Positions 51,100 to 60,393 are shown, numbered from the stretch's first letter. The stretch is DNA of 64,000 nt from Kordiimonas sp. SCSIO 12603 (GCF_024398035.1 NZ_CP073748.1:3463001-3527000); one strand, 5' to 3'. Notes: generated by a model from the letters alone, not told the origin. Translations and numbers: made by a program.

Positions 51100-51516
51100 A
51101 TGGCAGATATTGAGTTTGGTGATCGCTCAGATAAAAAAGAGCTTGAAGAAGGCAACGTTTTCAGCCCGAAGTTTGATGACAGAGGACTTATCCCTGTAGT
51201 TACCACCTGCCATGAAACCGGAACAGTTTTGATGCAGGCATGGATGAATGCTGAAGCTATTAAATGCACCATCAAAACGGGTGAAGCGCACTATTACAGC
51301 CGTTCCAGAAATGAACTATGGCACAAGGGCAAAACATCCGGCGAATATCAGGTGGTAAAAGATTTCCGGACTGACTGTGACCAAGACGCCCTTTGGCTAG
51401 TGGTAGAACAGAAAGGCGGCAAATGCTGTCACGTCGGATATCCCGCCTGTTTTTATCGTTCACTACCTGTCGGTAAAACAGTGGATGGGCAAGTTTCACT
51501 TACCATTAAACAATAG
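51100..51516 (+). CDS. hisI: Phosphoribosyl-AMP cyclohydrolase
   Basis: 138 residues, single HisI domain without a fused HisE. Hydrolyses phosphoribosyl-AMP in histidine synthesis. Signature [11 protein letters not shown] near 46-56, [18 protein letters not shown] split around 66-83 (including the W-x-K-G-x-x-S-G motif), then DCDQDALWL and [13 protein letters not shown] with the zinc cysteines and histidine. Stands apart from other his genes in this window. Confidence 0.93.
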   Translation: MADIEFGDRSDKKELEEGNVFSPKFDDRGLIPVVTTCHETGTVLMQAWMNAEAIKCTIKTGEAHYYSRSRNELWHKGKTSGEYQVVKDFRTDCDQDALWLVVEQKGGKCCHVGYPACFYRSLPVGKTVDGQVSLTIKQ

Positions 51517-51624
51517 TTATATTATAACAATTCAACGCACATTTTAATCTACTGAACGCAATTTTCTGTTCACGGAGCAAGCTGCCTCTATCCTTCCCCC
51601 ATGCATTCGTTCAGGGAGAAATTT

Positions 51625-52065
51625 ATGATGCGCCCATCCAGATGGAAAATTCCAGCCATTCTTCTACTGATCTTTTCCTGTGCGCTTACTGCCACTGCAA
51701 GTGATGATGAAGCACAAATCAGAGCCGTGGTAATGAAGTATTTTGAAGGTATTGGGGAAGGAAGCTTTGAGAAGCTATCAAGCGCTTTCCACTCTAAATC
51801 CCGCATGCTGACGGCAGAAAAAGATGATGCAGGCAATGCTTACCTCAAGATATGGGAAATGGAACCAACCATCAAAAGATGGAGCAAAAGCACGCCGCCG
51901 AAGCGAGAGCGTACACATGAAATCCTCAATATGCATATCATGGATGGCCGCCTTGCCTCTGTATCATTTGATTTAGATGGCCGGTACTATGATTTGCTGA
52001 CGTTAGCCAAGATGGATGGTGAGTGGAAAATCATCAACAAAGCTTTCATTAGACAGAAGAAGTAA
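51625..52065 (+). CDS. Exported NTF2-like / lumazine-binding-like protein
   Basis: 146 residues from the ATG at 51625, preceded by GGGAGA; signal peptide ends ATA. The mature protein is a small alpha+beta barrel of the NTF2-like superfamily (Lumazine_bd_2): IRAVVMKYFEGIGEGSFEKL near 31-50, FHSKSRMLT, and a closing LTLAKMDGEWKIINKAF. Such proteins are non-catalytic binders or enzymes of unknown activity. Monocistronic, followed by a terminator. Confidence 0.75.
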   Translation: MMRPSRWKIPAILLLIFSCALTATASDDEAQIRAVVMKYFEGIGEGSFEKLSSAFHSKSRMLTAEKDDAGNAYLKIWEMEPTIKRWSKSTPPKRERTHEILNMHIMDGRLASVSFDLDGRYYDLLTLAKMDGEWKIINKAFIRQKK

Positions 52066-52114
52066 TTCCAAGACGACAGCGAGAAAGCCTCCTTAAAGGC
52101 TTCGCATATGTGGG

Positions 52115-52147
52115 AGTGGTTCCGGCCTCGCACCGGAACCACTTTTA
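52115..52147 (+). terminator. Intrinsic terminator
   Basis: AGTGGTTCCGG pairs with CCGGAACCACT around a 7-nt loop, followed by TTTT. Confidence 0.85.
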
Positions 52148-52257
52148 TCCCTTTAAGCACCAATTCACGAAACTGTTGATGCTCATTACTTACCCACGAC
52201 TGGATAAGATAATCGCCCGAGCCTATATTAGAAAAAACTAATCAACAGGGTTACATC

Positions 52258-53028
52258 ATGGCGTCTCTTGAAATTATTCAAATCCCGGTAATGCAGGATA
52301 ATTATCTCTATCTCATTCATGAACCGAACAGCGGAGAAACAGCAATCGTTGATCCAGCAGTCGAAGAACCTGTGATTGAAGCACTAGAAAAACGCGGATG
52401 GCAATTAACTCATATTATCAATACCCATCACCACTGGGATCACACAGGCGCCAACCTTGTTCTAAAAGAAAAATACAATGCAACTGTTGTTGGCGCTGCA
52501 ATTGATAGAGAACGTATCCCGGGTATTGATATAGCAGTCGGCGAAGGCGATATTTTTCAGCTAGGCTCAGAAAAAGCAGATATTTATTTTGTGCCTGGTC
52601 ACACAAGCGGTCATATCGCTTACCACTTCCCAACAGCCAAGGCACTGTTCTGTGGAGATACGATGTTTTCCATGGGATGTGGGCGCCTGTTCGAGGGTAC
52701 AGCGGAAGAAATGTGGCATTCACTCAGCAAATTAATGAGCTTACCAGATGACACTCAAATTTGCTGTGCACATGAATATACAACGGCAAACGGTATGTTT
52801 GCACTTGCTATTGAACCAAACAATCAATCTCTGCAGGCCCGCATGGCAGAGGTAGAAGCTTTAAGATCGCAAGATAAACCAACAGTTCCGACGGTTCTAT
52901 CTCTGGAAAAAGCAACAAACCCGTTTCTTCGTCCAGACAGTTTGGAAATACAGGAAACTCTCGAAATGGTCGGAGCTCCCATCACTAAGGTTTTTGCTGA
53001 AATCCGCAGTAGAAAAGATAACTTCTAG
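52258..53028 (+). CDS. gloB: Hydroxyacylglutathione hydrolase (glyoxalase II)
   Basis: 256 residues, typical length. The metallo-hydrolase motif THHHWDHTGAN (H57, H59, D61, H62) is at the usual position, with VPGHTSGHIAYHF near 112, FCGDTMFSMGCGRLFEGT split around 131-148, and CAHEYT near 170. Converts S-lactoylglutathione to lactate and glutathione, completing methylglyoxal detoxification. Cytoplasmic. Preceded by a promoter gap and followed about 135 bp later by an S9 peptidase. Confidence 0.93.
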   Translation: MASLEIIQIPVMQDNYLYLIHEPNSGETAIVDPAVEEPVIEALEKRGWQLTHIINTHHHWDHTGANLVLKEKYNATVVGAAIDRERIPGIDIAVGEGDIFQLGSEKADIYFVPGHTSGHIAYHFPTAKALFCGDTMFSMGCGRLFEGTAEEMWHSLSKLMSLPDDTQICCAHEYTTANGMFALAIEPNNQSLQARMAEVEALRSQDKPTVPTVLSLEKATNPFLRPDSLEIQETLEMVGAPITKVFAEIRSRKDNF

Positions 53029-53164
53029 TTTTCTACACGATAAAGCGTTTCATGGGCGCGATAAGCTGAGTGATTTTTTCCAGTCTCGGCTTGCGCTTTA
53101 CGGTGTTTTCATAAACACTTGCCCACGAACTAAACGTAAGTCCGATAACCTCGGAGGGGGACCA

Positions 53165-55261
53165 ATGAAAAATAAAACAATAGGAGCATTGATGGCTGCA
53201 TCACTTACAGCCAGCGCTGCGATTGCTGAAGATGATAAATTCCTTTGGCTTGAAGACGTTCAAGGCAAAAAGGCCCTTGAATGGGTTGCTGAAAAGAACA
53301 AACATTCTCTAGGCATTCTTGAGAATGACAGCCGTTTCAAAGGCCTGATGGAACGGTCGCTCAAAGATTATAACGCCACAGATAAAATTGCCTACAGCGG
53401 CCTTTATGGCGGTGCTGTACATAACTTCTGGCAGGATAGCAATCATGTTCGCGGTATCTGGCGCCGGACAAGCATGAAATCCTATGCAACAGATGATACC
53501 AAATGGGTTGATATCCTTGACTTTGATCAGCTGGCAAAAGACGAAGGCGAGAACTGGGTATATAAAGGCCGTGATTGCCTTGCACCTGATTTTGGCCGTT
53601 GCCTGATCCGCCTATCACGTGGCGGCGGTGATGCTGTTGTGGTGCGTGAATTTGATGCTGTAACAAAACGCTTTGTGGATGGTGGCTTTTCAACCCCAGA
53701 AGCCAAACAGAATGTAGCCTGGGTTGATGCGGATCATATCATGATCGCCACAGACTTCGGTGAAGGTACAATGAACACAAGCGGTTACGCTCGTCAGGTT
53801 CGCCTTTGGAAACGCGGCACCCCCCTTTCAAGTGCCAAGATGCTGATCAACGCACCAGAAGATGTTACCTTTAACTTCCCGATGACAAGCCACCGCCCAG
53901 ACGGCACATACACAGGCGTGATCCAGGGTCCTGATTTCTTCACACAAGTTATCCATATTATGGAAGGTACACTTGAAGAACCAGAACTCACCGAGCTTGA
54001 TCTGCCTAAAGGTATCGATTTTCAAGGCTTCTTTGCCGATATGATGCTTATCCTGATGAGGAAAGACTGGACTGTCGGTGGTAAAACCGTGAAAGCAGGC
54101 AGCCTTGTTTCCATCAAGGTTGAAGATGCTATGCGTGGCCGTCCTGAAATGAGCCTCACCACTGTTTATGCACCAGCTGCAAGTGGTGCGATTGAGGGCG
54201 TAAATATCGGTAAAAACCGTGTATTTGTAAGCGTGCTTGATGATGTAACTGGCCAGCTAATGGAAGCAATGCCGTCTAACACTGGTTGGAACACAAAGAA
54301 TCTTGGCATGCCTGCTAATGGTTCTCTGAATGTAATCAGCGCTGACGAATGGTCTGACAACGCATATGTAAATTTCGAAAGCTACCTCCAGCCAGATACG
54401 CTTTACACTATCTCCCGCGGCGGCAAACCAGAAGAAACAAAATCCCTACCTGCTCGTTTTGATGCAAAGAATTTGGTAACGGAACAGAAGTTTGCAACAA
54501 GCGCAGACGGCACCAAAGTTCCTTACTTCCTTGTGCGCCACAAGAATACCAAACTTGATAACACAACACCTACAATTCTATATGGCTATGGCGGTTTTGA
54601 AATCGCGCTAACACCGGGATATCTCTCTGGCGTTGGTAAGCTTTGGCTTCAGGAAGGCGGCGCTTACGTTGTTGCCAACATCCGTGGTGGTGGCGAGTAT
54701 GGCCCGGCATGGCACCAGGCAGCTCTTAAGGAAAACCGCCAGCGTGCCTATGATGATTTCATCGCGGTTGCGGAAGATTTGATTTCAAGCGGGGTTACAT
54801 CCCCACAGCATTTAGGTATTCGTGGCGGTTCAAACGGCGGTCTGTTGATGGGTGTTATGACAACACAGCGCCCTGATCTATTCAACGCAGTTATCTGTGC
54901 GGTACCTCTTCTTGATATGATGCGCTACCACACCCTTCTTGCTGGTGCATCATGGATGGGTGAATACGGTAACCCTGACATTGCTGAAGAACGCGATTTC
55001 ATTGCAAAATATTCGCCGTACCAAAATCTGAAAGCTGATGAAACTTACCCAGAAGTGTTCTTCTATACATCCACGAAAGATGACCGCGTACACCCAGGTC
55101 ACGCTCGTAAGATGGCTGCCAAGATGCTCGATATGGGTAAACCAGTTCTTTACTATGAGAACACAGAAGGTGGTCACTCAGCTGCAGCAAACCTGAAACA
55201 GCGTGCTTACACAGATGCCCTGCAGGTTGTTTATGCCCTCAAAAAGTTGAGCGACAAATAA
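53165..55261 (+). CDS. Exported S9A-type prolyl oligopeptidase family protein
   Basis: 698 residues from the ATG at 53165, which follows CGGAGGGGG; the frame extends to 52994. Signal peptide ends AIA. N-terminal WLEDVQGKKALEWV near 26-39 is the prolyl oligopeptidase opening, then a propeller, then the hydrolase domain with GGSNGGLLMG (catalytic Ser), DDRVHPGHARK (Asp) and GGHSAAA (His). Cuts proline-containing short peptides. Second S9 peptidase in the window, complementing the one near 24.6 kb and the POT transporter. Confidence 0.9.
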   Translation: MKNKTIGALMAASLTASAAIAEDDKFLWLEDVQGKKALEWVAEKNKHSLGILENDSRFKGLMERSLKDYNATDKIAYSGLYGGAVHNFWQDSNHVRGIWRRTSMKSYATDDTKWVDILDFDQLAKDEGENWVYKGRDCLAPDFGRCLIRLSRGGGDAVVVREFDAVTKRFVDGGFSTPEAKQNVAWVDADHIMIATDFGEGTMNTSGYARQVRLWKRGTPLSSAKMLINAPEDVTFNFPMTSHRPDGTYTGVIQGPDFFTQVIHIMEGTLEEPELTELDLPKGIDFQGFFADMMLILMRKDWTVGGKTVKAGSLVSIKVEDAMRGRPEMSLTTVYAPAASGAIEGVNIGKNRVFVSVLDDVTGQLMEAMPSNTGWNTKNLGMPANGSLNVISADEWSDNAYVNFESYLQPDTLYTISRGGKPEETKSLPARFDAKNLVTEQKFATSADGTKVPYFLVRHKNTKLDNTTPTILYGYGGFEIALTPGYLSGVGKLWLQEGGAYVVANIRGGGEYGPAWHQAALKENRQRAYDDFIAVAEDLISSGVTSPQHLGIRGGSNGGLLMGVMTTQRPDLFNAVICAVPLLDMMRYHTLLAGASWMGEYGNPDIAEERDFIAKYSPYQNLKADETYPEVFFYTSTKDDRVHPGHARKMAAKMLDMGKPVLYYENTEGGHSAAANLKQRAYTDALQVVYALKKLSDK

Positions 55262-55365
55262 AACAAAACTGGATCACTTAATGTGATCCAGTGCCCAAGC
55301 TTTACTAGCTTTTAAATAGCCACCCGAAATCCTATATATCCGCAAATACGGTGTAGGAGAGTAAT

Positions 55366-55860
55366 GTGGCTATTATCATTAGAGAAGCAGCGGAAGCTGA
55401 TTTCGGTGCAATTTGGAATATATTTCATCCTATTGTCAAAGCTGGCACCACATATGCGTTCAATCCTGACACCACAAAAGATGAAGCTTTTAATCTCTGG
55501 ATGAATCAACCTCGCCGTACGTTCGTGGCCGAAGAAAATGGTGAAATTCTAGGGACCTACTATATCAAAGCCAATCAGGCTGGCCCCGGAGATCATATTT
55601 CAAATTGTGGTTATATGGTTGGGAAAAATGCTCAAGGTAAAGGCATTGCCACGAAGATGTGTGAGCACTCTCAGGAAGTAGCGCTATTGCTCGGCTTCAA
55701 AGGCATGCAGTTCAACTCTGTGGTTTCAACCAACACACGCGCTGTAGCATTATGGAAATCACTCGGTTTTGAAATTGTTGGCACATTGCCAAAAGCATTT
55801 GAGCACCCACAAGATGGTTATGTGGATGCTCATGTTATGTTCAAATGGCTGGCAACCTAG
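55366..55860 (+). CDS. GNAT family N-acetyltransferase
   Basis: 164 residues from GTG at 55366, with GGAG upstream; an overlapping ATG at 55364 is out of frame. Single GNAT domain: IIIREAAEADFGAIW opening, YMVGKNAQGKGIATKMCEHS near 83-102 (acetyl-CoA loop) and NSVVSTNTRAVALWKSLGF near 122-140. Similar to YhhY/PhnO-type acyltransferases; substrate unknown. Convergent with the following gene, with a 4-bp overlap. Confidence 0.85.
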   Translation: MAIIIREAAEADFGAIWNIFHPIVKAGTTYAFNPDTTKDEAFNLWMNQPRRTFVAEENGEILGTYYIKANQAGPGDHISNCGYMVGKNAQGKGIATKMCEHSQEVALLLGFKGMQFNSVVSTNTRAVALWKSLGFEIVGTLPKAFEHPQDGYVDAHVMFKWLAT

Positions 55861-56081
55861 CTTTTCGATGAAAACATCCGTTTAACTGCTCTACATTCTG
55901 CACGTGCCTGTTCACGCATATCGCCAAACAGCATACTGCTGCCGAACCAGCCTACAACCAACAGCATTAACATGGTTGATGCTGCTTTATCATCATCAAT
56001 AACAAGCGCCGATGCCAACATCATTGCAGCCCATAAAATTGCATTTGCAATCGCTTGTTTCTTCATTGGTGCATTTGCCAT
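55857..56081 (-). CDS. Small two-helix membrane protein
   Basis: 74 residues: helix about 10-27, short acidic loop (DDDKA), helix about 33-52, then a basic cytoplasmic-type tail (RAECRAVKRMF). Last gene of a four-gene minus-strand set with a 40-residue peptide, an XRE regulator and a membrane protein. No family recognised. Confidence 0.65.
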   Translation of the reverse strand: MANAPMKKQAIANAILWAAMMLASALVIDDDKAASTMLMLLVVGWFGSSMLFGDMREQARAECRAVKRMFSSKS

Positions 56082-56104
56082 TTTCTATCCTTTCTATCGT
56101 AACG

Positions 56105-56227
56105 TTATTCTTTTGGTTCAATTGGTTTTTCATGTGTAGGTTCATAGCGCTGTTCGGTCGGCTTCTCTTTATCTGAGACCCCTACAAAAAATGCTATAAT
56201 GAGTGCAACGAGTAACCCCAACATCAT
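56105..56227 (-). CDS. 40-residue membrane peptide
   Basis: Open frame of 41 codons beginning ATG ATG at 56227, directly behind a GGGGGA ribosome-binding site. Residues 3-17 (LGLLVALIIAFFVGV) form a membrane helix; the rest is charged and Pro/Glu-rich (PTEQRYEPTHEKPIEPKE). Located 6 bp after the XRE gene stop and 23 bp before the next gene. Coding is supported by ribosome-binding site, position and composition, not by homology. Confidence 0.5.
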   Translation of the reverse strand: MMLGLLVALIIAFFVGVSDKEKPTEQRYEPTHEKPIEPKE

Positions 56228-56233
56228 TCCCCC

Positions 56234-56440
56234 CTATTCGTTCAGCGAAAAAATCTCTTCTACGGGCACATCAAAATGCCGTGCAATTTTCAGTGCTATC
56301 ACCGTTGATGGAATGAACTTTCCTACTTCAATGGTGCTGATAGTTTTCCTCGAAACACCTATTCTCTCTGCCAATTCACCTTGGCTGATCCGGTGCTCTG
56401 CCCGGTAAACACGGATGCGGTTATTCAGTTCGCTGCTCAT
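56234..56440 (-). CDS. Small XRE/Cro-CI family transcriptional regulator
   Basis: 68 residues, almost all HTH: RVYRAEHRISQGELAERIGV near 10-29 and SRKTISTIEVGKFIPSTVIA near 30-49, ending DVPVEEIFSL. This short form (YozG-like) is usually paired with a membrane protein gene. Here it overlaps by 4 bp the end of a multi-helix membrane protein gene, consistent with a regulator-membrane partner unit. Confidence 0.87.
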   Translation of the reverse strand: MSSELNNRIRVYRAEHRISQGELAERIGVSRKTISTIEVGKFIPSTVIALKIARHFDVPVEEIFSLNE

Positions 56441-56925
56441 GCCTCAGGCTCCACACCAAAGTCATCGTCTTCTTCATCGCTATCGTCACGGATTGCAAAA
56501 AAGAACGATACACTTGCCGTACCTAGCAACATCGCAAGCACGAAATGAATAGCTACTTCACCAGTTATTTCTAATAGCAACTCTTCAGCAAACATCTGAC
56601 CGTATACGAGCACAAGGAAGGTAAATGAGAACGCCTTCAATGTTGCTTTTTTAAAACCCTCAACAATAAACCCTTCAGGCTCCCTGCATGCAGACTTGTT
56701 ATTATATCTACGACGCATGAGCGGGATAAATGACGGCAATATAAGAAGCAGCACAGCAATGGCTGAAGCCTTGCTTGCATACCCAAGTATCTGATCCACT
56801 TCTTCCGAGCTATAAACCCGCACGATATCTGCCACATAATTCAGCGACAGTACAAAGAAAGCCACCGCAACACGCTGCATGAAGCGATCATAAAGTTGAG
56901 GCGTCGATATTTCTTTTTTCGTCAT
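56437..56925 (-). CDS. Multi-helix membrane protein paired with XRE regulator
   Basis: 162 residues from the ATG at 56925, behind AAAGGTG (frame open from 56940). Four membrane helices (about 20-40, 48-65, 93-113, 123-143) and a very acidic C-terminus (DDSDEEDDDFGVEPEA). Layout resembles the membrane partners of small XRE regulators (DUF2975-like), but I cannot assign a family. First gene of the four-gene set. Confidence 0.65.
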   Translation of the reverse strand: MTKKEISTPQLYDRFMQRVAVAFFVLSLNYVADIVRVYSSEEVDQILGYASKASAIAVLLLILPSFIPLMRRRYNNKSACREPEGFIVEGFKKATLKAFSFTFLVLVYGQMFAEELLLEITGEVAIHFVLAMLLGTASVSFFFAIRDDSDEEDDDFGVEPEA

Positions 56926-57021
56926 AACAGCACCTTTCATACAGGAACCTAAATGTATCTTTTTGATACCTATAGGTTACAATATGGTAATTAAAGGTAC
57001 TTTGTCTAGAGGAGGGGGATG

Positions 57022-57061
57022 AAAAAAAGCCCCTTAGCACCGAAATAGGTAATAAGAGGCT
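57022..57061 (-). terminator. Intrinsic terminator of ung-doxX
   Basis: On the minus strand, AGCCTCTTA and TAAGGGGCT pair (one G-T) around a 16-nt loop and run into TTTTTTT, 20 bp after the DoxX gene. Confidence 0.75.
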
Positions 57062-57080
57062 GATTCCACATAAAACTTTT

Positions 57081-57524
57081 TTAGCTTTTTCGGCTTGATA
57101 TCCAGTTATCCACAGTCAAAAACACTATTGATGAGGGTAACATCAATAGGAAAATCACCAACACAAAACGCGTAAATGTATGCCCATCAATATCAAAAAG
57201 TGGCTGCTGAAGTGCATGCCCGTATGTGGTGAGCAATAAAAGCAGCCCCACACTTGTTAAGGTCAATTTACGCCAAAGCCCAGCTAGCAACGCGAGGCCC
57301 GCGGCCAGTTCCAACACAGGAATAGAAACCCCAAGCGCCCATAAAAGCCATTCAGGTATCCAGTGCCCTTCAAACCCTTTGATAAAGAAGTTTTCTGCAT
57401 GCTTGGCTGGTGTCAGAACAAACACTTTCCAGTACCCAGCCATAGTGAACAGAATACCCAGCATCCAACGCGCCAAAAACTCTGCGATTATAGTGCTGGA
57501 TACTTCTTCGAATTTTTTAATCAT
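57081..57524 (-). CDS. DoxX family membrane protein
   Basis: 147 residues with four membrane helices. DoxX signature ARWMLGILFTMAGYWKVF near 19-36 and ALGVSIPVLELAAGLALLAG split around 64-83. DoxX-like proteins are small quinone-linked membrane proteins, sometimes part of redox stress or thiosulfate:quinone systems; the role here is unknown. Follows ung on the same strand with a 78-bp gap and ends before an intrinsic terminator. Confidence 0.82.
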   Translation of the reverse strand: MIKKFEEVSSTIIAEFLARWMLGILFTMAGYWKVFVLTPAKHAENFFIKGFEGHWIPEWLLWALGVSIPVLELAAGLALLAGLWRKLTLTSVGLLLLLTTYGHALQQPLFDIDGHTFTRFVLVIFLLMLPSSIVFLTVDNWISSRKS

Positions 57525-57602
57525 GCCCTGCCCTCCCTATAAGCAAGAGAGTATTTTTATGGTAGAGATTACATCAATCAATAAACAGCTTCGTGACCAG
57601 TA

Positions 57603-58298
57603 TCACTCGCTTAGCTCCGGCACCTGCCAGTTAATTGGTTCCTTACCGAGGCTTTGAAGATAATCATTTGCCTTGGAGAAATGTTTGCACCCGAAGAAAC
57701 CACGGTATGCACTAAGCGGGCTTGGATGCGGACCAGCAAGTACCAGATGCTTGTTACGGTCAATTTTCTTGCCTTTTTTTTGGGCATAACTCCCCCAAAG
57801 AATAAAGACCAAACCTTCATGAGCCTGATTAAGTTCCGAGATAATCGCATCCGTAAATATCTCCCATCCCCTACCCTGATGGGATGCAGCATTATGGGCT
57901 TGCACTGTCAGTACTGCATTTAGCATCAACACGCCTTGTTCAGCCCAGGAAGCAAGATAACCGTGCCCTGGTTGCTTGATGCCTAGGTCTTCTTCCTGTT
58001 CTTTATAGATGTTCACTAGTGATGGCGGAATTTTTACGCCCGGTTTCACAGAAAAGCTAAGCCCATGTGCCTGCTCCGGCCCGTGATATGGATCTTGCCC
58101 AATAATCACCACCTTCACTTTATCCACGGGAGTAAGATCAAGCGCTGAAAAATATTCGGAGCCCTTCGGAAAGATAGTTTTACCTGCCTGAAGTTCAGCC
58201 TGCAGAAAAGCTTTAAGGGATTTCATATAATCCTTTTCAAACTCTGGCGCGAGCGCCGCTTTCCAGCTTTCTTCCAGTTTTATAGCATTATCAGACAT
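57603..58298 (-). CDS. ung: Uracil-DNA glycosylase
   Basis: 231 residues, full length for family 1 UDG. Catalytic [16 protein letters not shown] near 67-82 (water-activating Asp), LNAVLTVQ (uracil-specific Asn) and [19 protein letters not shown] split around 190-208 (catalytic His and Leu loop). Removes uracil from DNA as the first step of base excision repair. Start preceded by GGGAGG. Upstream is a 342-bp gene-free region leading to cysG on the other strand. Confidence 0.95.
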   Translation of the reverse strand: MSDNAIKLEESWKAALAPEFEKDYMKSLKAFLQAELQAGKTIFPKGSEYFSALDLTPVDKVKVVIIGQDPYHGPEQAHGLSFSVKPGVKIPPSLVNIYKEQEEDLGIKQPGHGYLASWAEQGVLMLNAVLTVQAHNAASHQGRGWEIFTDAIISELNQAHEGLVFILWGSYAQKKGKKIDRNKHLVLAGPHPSPLSAYRGFFGCKHFSKANDYLQSLGKEPINWQVPELSE

Positions 58299-58640
58299 AT
58301 ATACCTCCCTCAGTACCGCATATTTTGCACAGACAGAGCCGTCACACCAGTATCATCAGAAAAATTCATCTACGACGCATCATTTTCAAATTTTCCAGCA
58401 TAGATCAAAATCAAAGGAACATTTTTCCAAGCAATCACCTGATCAAGGTGCACATTGCACAATATAGGCATAAATTAGGATTATTTTATAAATAAATTCC
58501 TATATTTCATTTTTAATAAAAAATTTTTCTACTCTATGACATAATTTCTTCTCGTTTGTTGCTCTAGAAGTGAATCCCTATTTTTTAGAGCATCGGGAAC
58601 AGGCCCTTGATCTGTTCCCTTCTTGTTTAGGAGAGTGACC
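58299..58640. promoter_or_regulatory. Divergent ung/cysG region with a structured cysG leader
   Basis: 342 bp without a gene, very AT-rich on the left half. A -10-like CATAAT lies at 58540-58545. Downstream come two stems in the putative leader: GCTCTA (58561-58566) / TAGAGC (58586-58591), then GGGAACAG (58595-58602) / CTGTTCCC (58612-58619), 22 bp before the cysG start. The loop of the first stem contains TCCC, complementary to the GGGA that opens the second. No known riboswitch motif was recognised. Confidence 0.5.
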
Positions 58641-60059
58641 ATGGCTAGCATTCCTGTTTTTCTAACAGCTGAAAAACACCACATACTTATTGTGGGTGCA
58701 AACGCTGCTGCTATGGCCAAAGCAGCCTTGTTTCTTGAAACAGGTGCGCGCATTAGTGTGATTTCACCAAATGCGCATGACGCCATTCAGGAAGCGGGCC
58801 TCGATAGCAACGTGACAGGCAGTGAGAAGCTAACGGCTTTTAATCGTGCCTTCACTGAAGACGACCTAAACGGAAAAACGCTGGTTTATATCGCAACCAA
58901 TGATGAACTGACAGAAGAACGAGCACTGCGCCTTGCAAGCGCCAGAAACCTTCCGGTGAATGTCGTTGATAAACCAGCCAAGAGTAATTTCACCACGCCG
59001 GCACAGTTCAGTCGTGGTCCCCTTAAAGTGGCTTTTTCTTCTGGTGGCGACGCTCCTGTTTTTGTTCGCCGTCTGAGAAGCAGCCTTGAGCGCCTCCTGC
59101 CCCCTTCACTGGGGGTCCTCGCTGAGGCGGCGGGCAATGTTCGCGGGCGAATTAAAAGTCTGATCCCTGACGCGACCCGCCGCCGCCTTTTTTGGGATCG
59201 CCTTTATGACAATGCCGGTACATATGCAGACCTGCCAAAAGATCAGGTTGCGGAATTAATCGTAGATGCAGCGCGCAACCACCGTACTGGTAGTACAACA
59301 GGCCAAGTTCAGCTTGTCGGTGCAGGCCCCGGAGACCCTGATCTTCTCACCATCAAAGCACACCGTGCGCTTCAGCAGGCAGATATTATTATTTATGATC
59401 GCCTTGTAAGCCGCGATGTTCTCTCGCTCGCTCGCCGTGATGCAGAACTTATCTTTGTCGGTAAGCGCGAAGGTGATCACGGCATTGGCCAAGACGGTAT
59501 CAACAAACTGATTGTGGAAGAAGCGCTTAAAGGCAAGCGCGTAGTGCGCCTGAAGGGTGGAGATCCTCTTCTATTTGCCCGCGCTGGCGAAGAAATGGAT
59601 GCCCTGCGCGATCAAGATATTCATGTGGAAGTAGTACCCGGTATCAGTGCCTTTCAAGGCATCGCAGCCAGCACACAAATCCCAATGACAGACCGGGAGT
59701 ATTCTAATTCCCTTACGCTTGTCACCGGCCACCTGAAAGATGGTGCTTTTAAAGATTGGGCTCGCCTGTCTGGTGAAGGCCAGACCCTAGTAATTTATAT
59801 GGGCGTACGTGGTGCTCCCCGTATTTCAGCTGGCCTGATGGCAGAAGGTACACAGGGATCAACCCCTGTGGCTGTTGTTGAAAACGGCACCCGCGCTAAT
59901 GAACGCCGCTTTTACGGCACACTTGAAACATTGCCTGCGCTTGTTGCTGAAAATTCAGTGAAAAGCCCAGCACTTCTTATCATTGGTGACGTTGTCAGGA
60001 ACGCCGCCGATTTAAACCAAAAACAGTTCGACACCCTGCTTCAGCAGGCAACGGCATAG
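58641..60059 (+). CDS. cysG: Siroheme synthase CysG (uroporphyrin-III methyltransferase plus precorrin-2 dehydrogenase/ferrochelatase)
   Basis: About 472 residues from the ATG at 58641, behind AGGAGAG; the frame extends to 58623. N-terminal module: ILIVGANAAAMAKA near 15-28 (NAD-binding dehydrogenase/ferrochelatase). C-terminal methyltransferase: LVGAGPGDPDLLT near 225, IIYDRLVS and VRLKGGDPLLFARAGEE near 303-319. Makes siroheme, the cofactor of the sulfite reductase encoded in the same operon. Starts a five-gene sulfur-assimilation operon. Confidence 0.93.
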   Translation: MASIPVFLTAEKHHILIVGANAAAMAKAALFLETGARISVISPNAHDAIQEAGLDSNVTGSEKLTAFNRAFTEDDLNGKTLVYIATNDELTEERALRLASARNLPVNVVDKPAKSNFTTPAQFSRGPLKVAFSSGGDAPVFVRRLRSSLERLLPPSLGVLAEAAGNVRGRIKSLIPDATRRRLFWDRLYDNAGTYADLPKDQVAELIVDAARNHRTGSTTGQVQLVGAGPGDPDLLTIKAHRALQQADIIIYDRLVSRDVLSLARRDAELIFVGKREGDHGIGQDGINKLIVEEALKGKRVVRLKGGDPLLFARAGEEMDALRDQDIHVEVVPGISAFQGIAASTQIPMTDREYSNSLTLVTGHLKDGAFKDWARLSGEGQTLVIYMGVRGAPRISAGLMAEGTQGSTPVAVVENGTRANERRFYGTLETLPALVAENSVKSPALLIIGDVVRNAADLNQKQFDTLLQQATA

Positions 60060-60069
60060 AGAGTAAATC

Positions 60070-60393
60070 ATGGCTAAGAAAATCAAAGGGCCACAAATGT
60101 TAATTGCCAATCGGTTGGATGACGGCCGTGTTGTGTTTTTCACACGCACTGGCGGCTGGAGTTCAAACACTGATGATGCAGCTTACGGCGAAGATGAAGT
60201 GCTGGAGAGCCTGCTTGAGCGCGCGCAAGTTTTTGTTGCCAATAATACGGTGATTGACCTGCAAGCCATCGGTGCCGTTATAGACGGCGACAAGGCTTTC
60301 CCCTCTCATATCAAACACGCAATGCAGGCCAAAGGCCCGAGCGTTCGTGCCGATCTTGGCTATCAAACATCACTGGATTGGGAGCAAGCATAA
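60070..60393 (+). CDS. DUF2849 family protein
   Basis: 107 residues. Sequence and position match the small DUF2849 protein that sits between cysG and the sulfite/nitrite reductase in alphaproteobacterial sulfur operons. Motifs: LIANRLDDGRVVFFTRTGGW near 11-30 and a central acidic region. Function unknown, presumed accessory to sulfite reduction. Its stop overlaps the start of the next gene (TAATG). Confidence 0.87.
   Translation: MAKKIKGPQMLIANRLDDGRVVFFTRTGGWSSNTDDAAYGEDEVLESLLERAQVFVANNTVIDLQAIGAVIDGDKAFPSHIKHAMQAKGPSVRADLGYQTSLDWEQA

Noticed and set aside
52994-53164. N-terminal extension of the S9 peptidase overlapping gloB
   Set aside because: A strong ribosome-binding site and signal peptide begin at 53165, so the earlier frame is only open by chance.
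57226-57657. 143-codon plus-strand ORF opposite doxX and ung
   Set aside because: It spans the doxX-ung gap and runs antisense to two well-supported genes; no recognisable domain and no ribosome-binding site.
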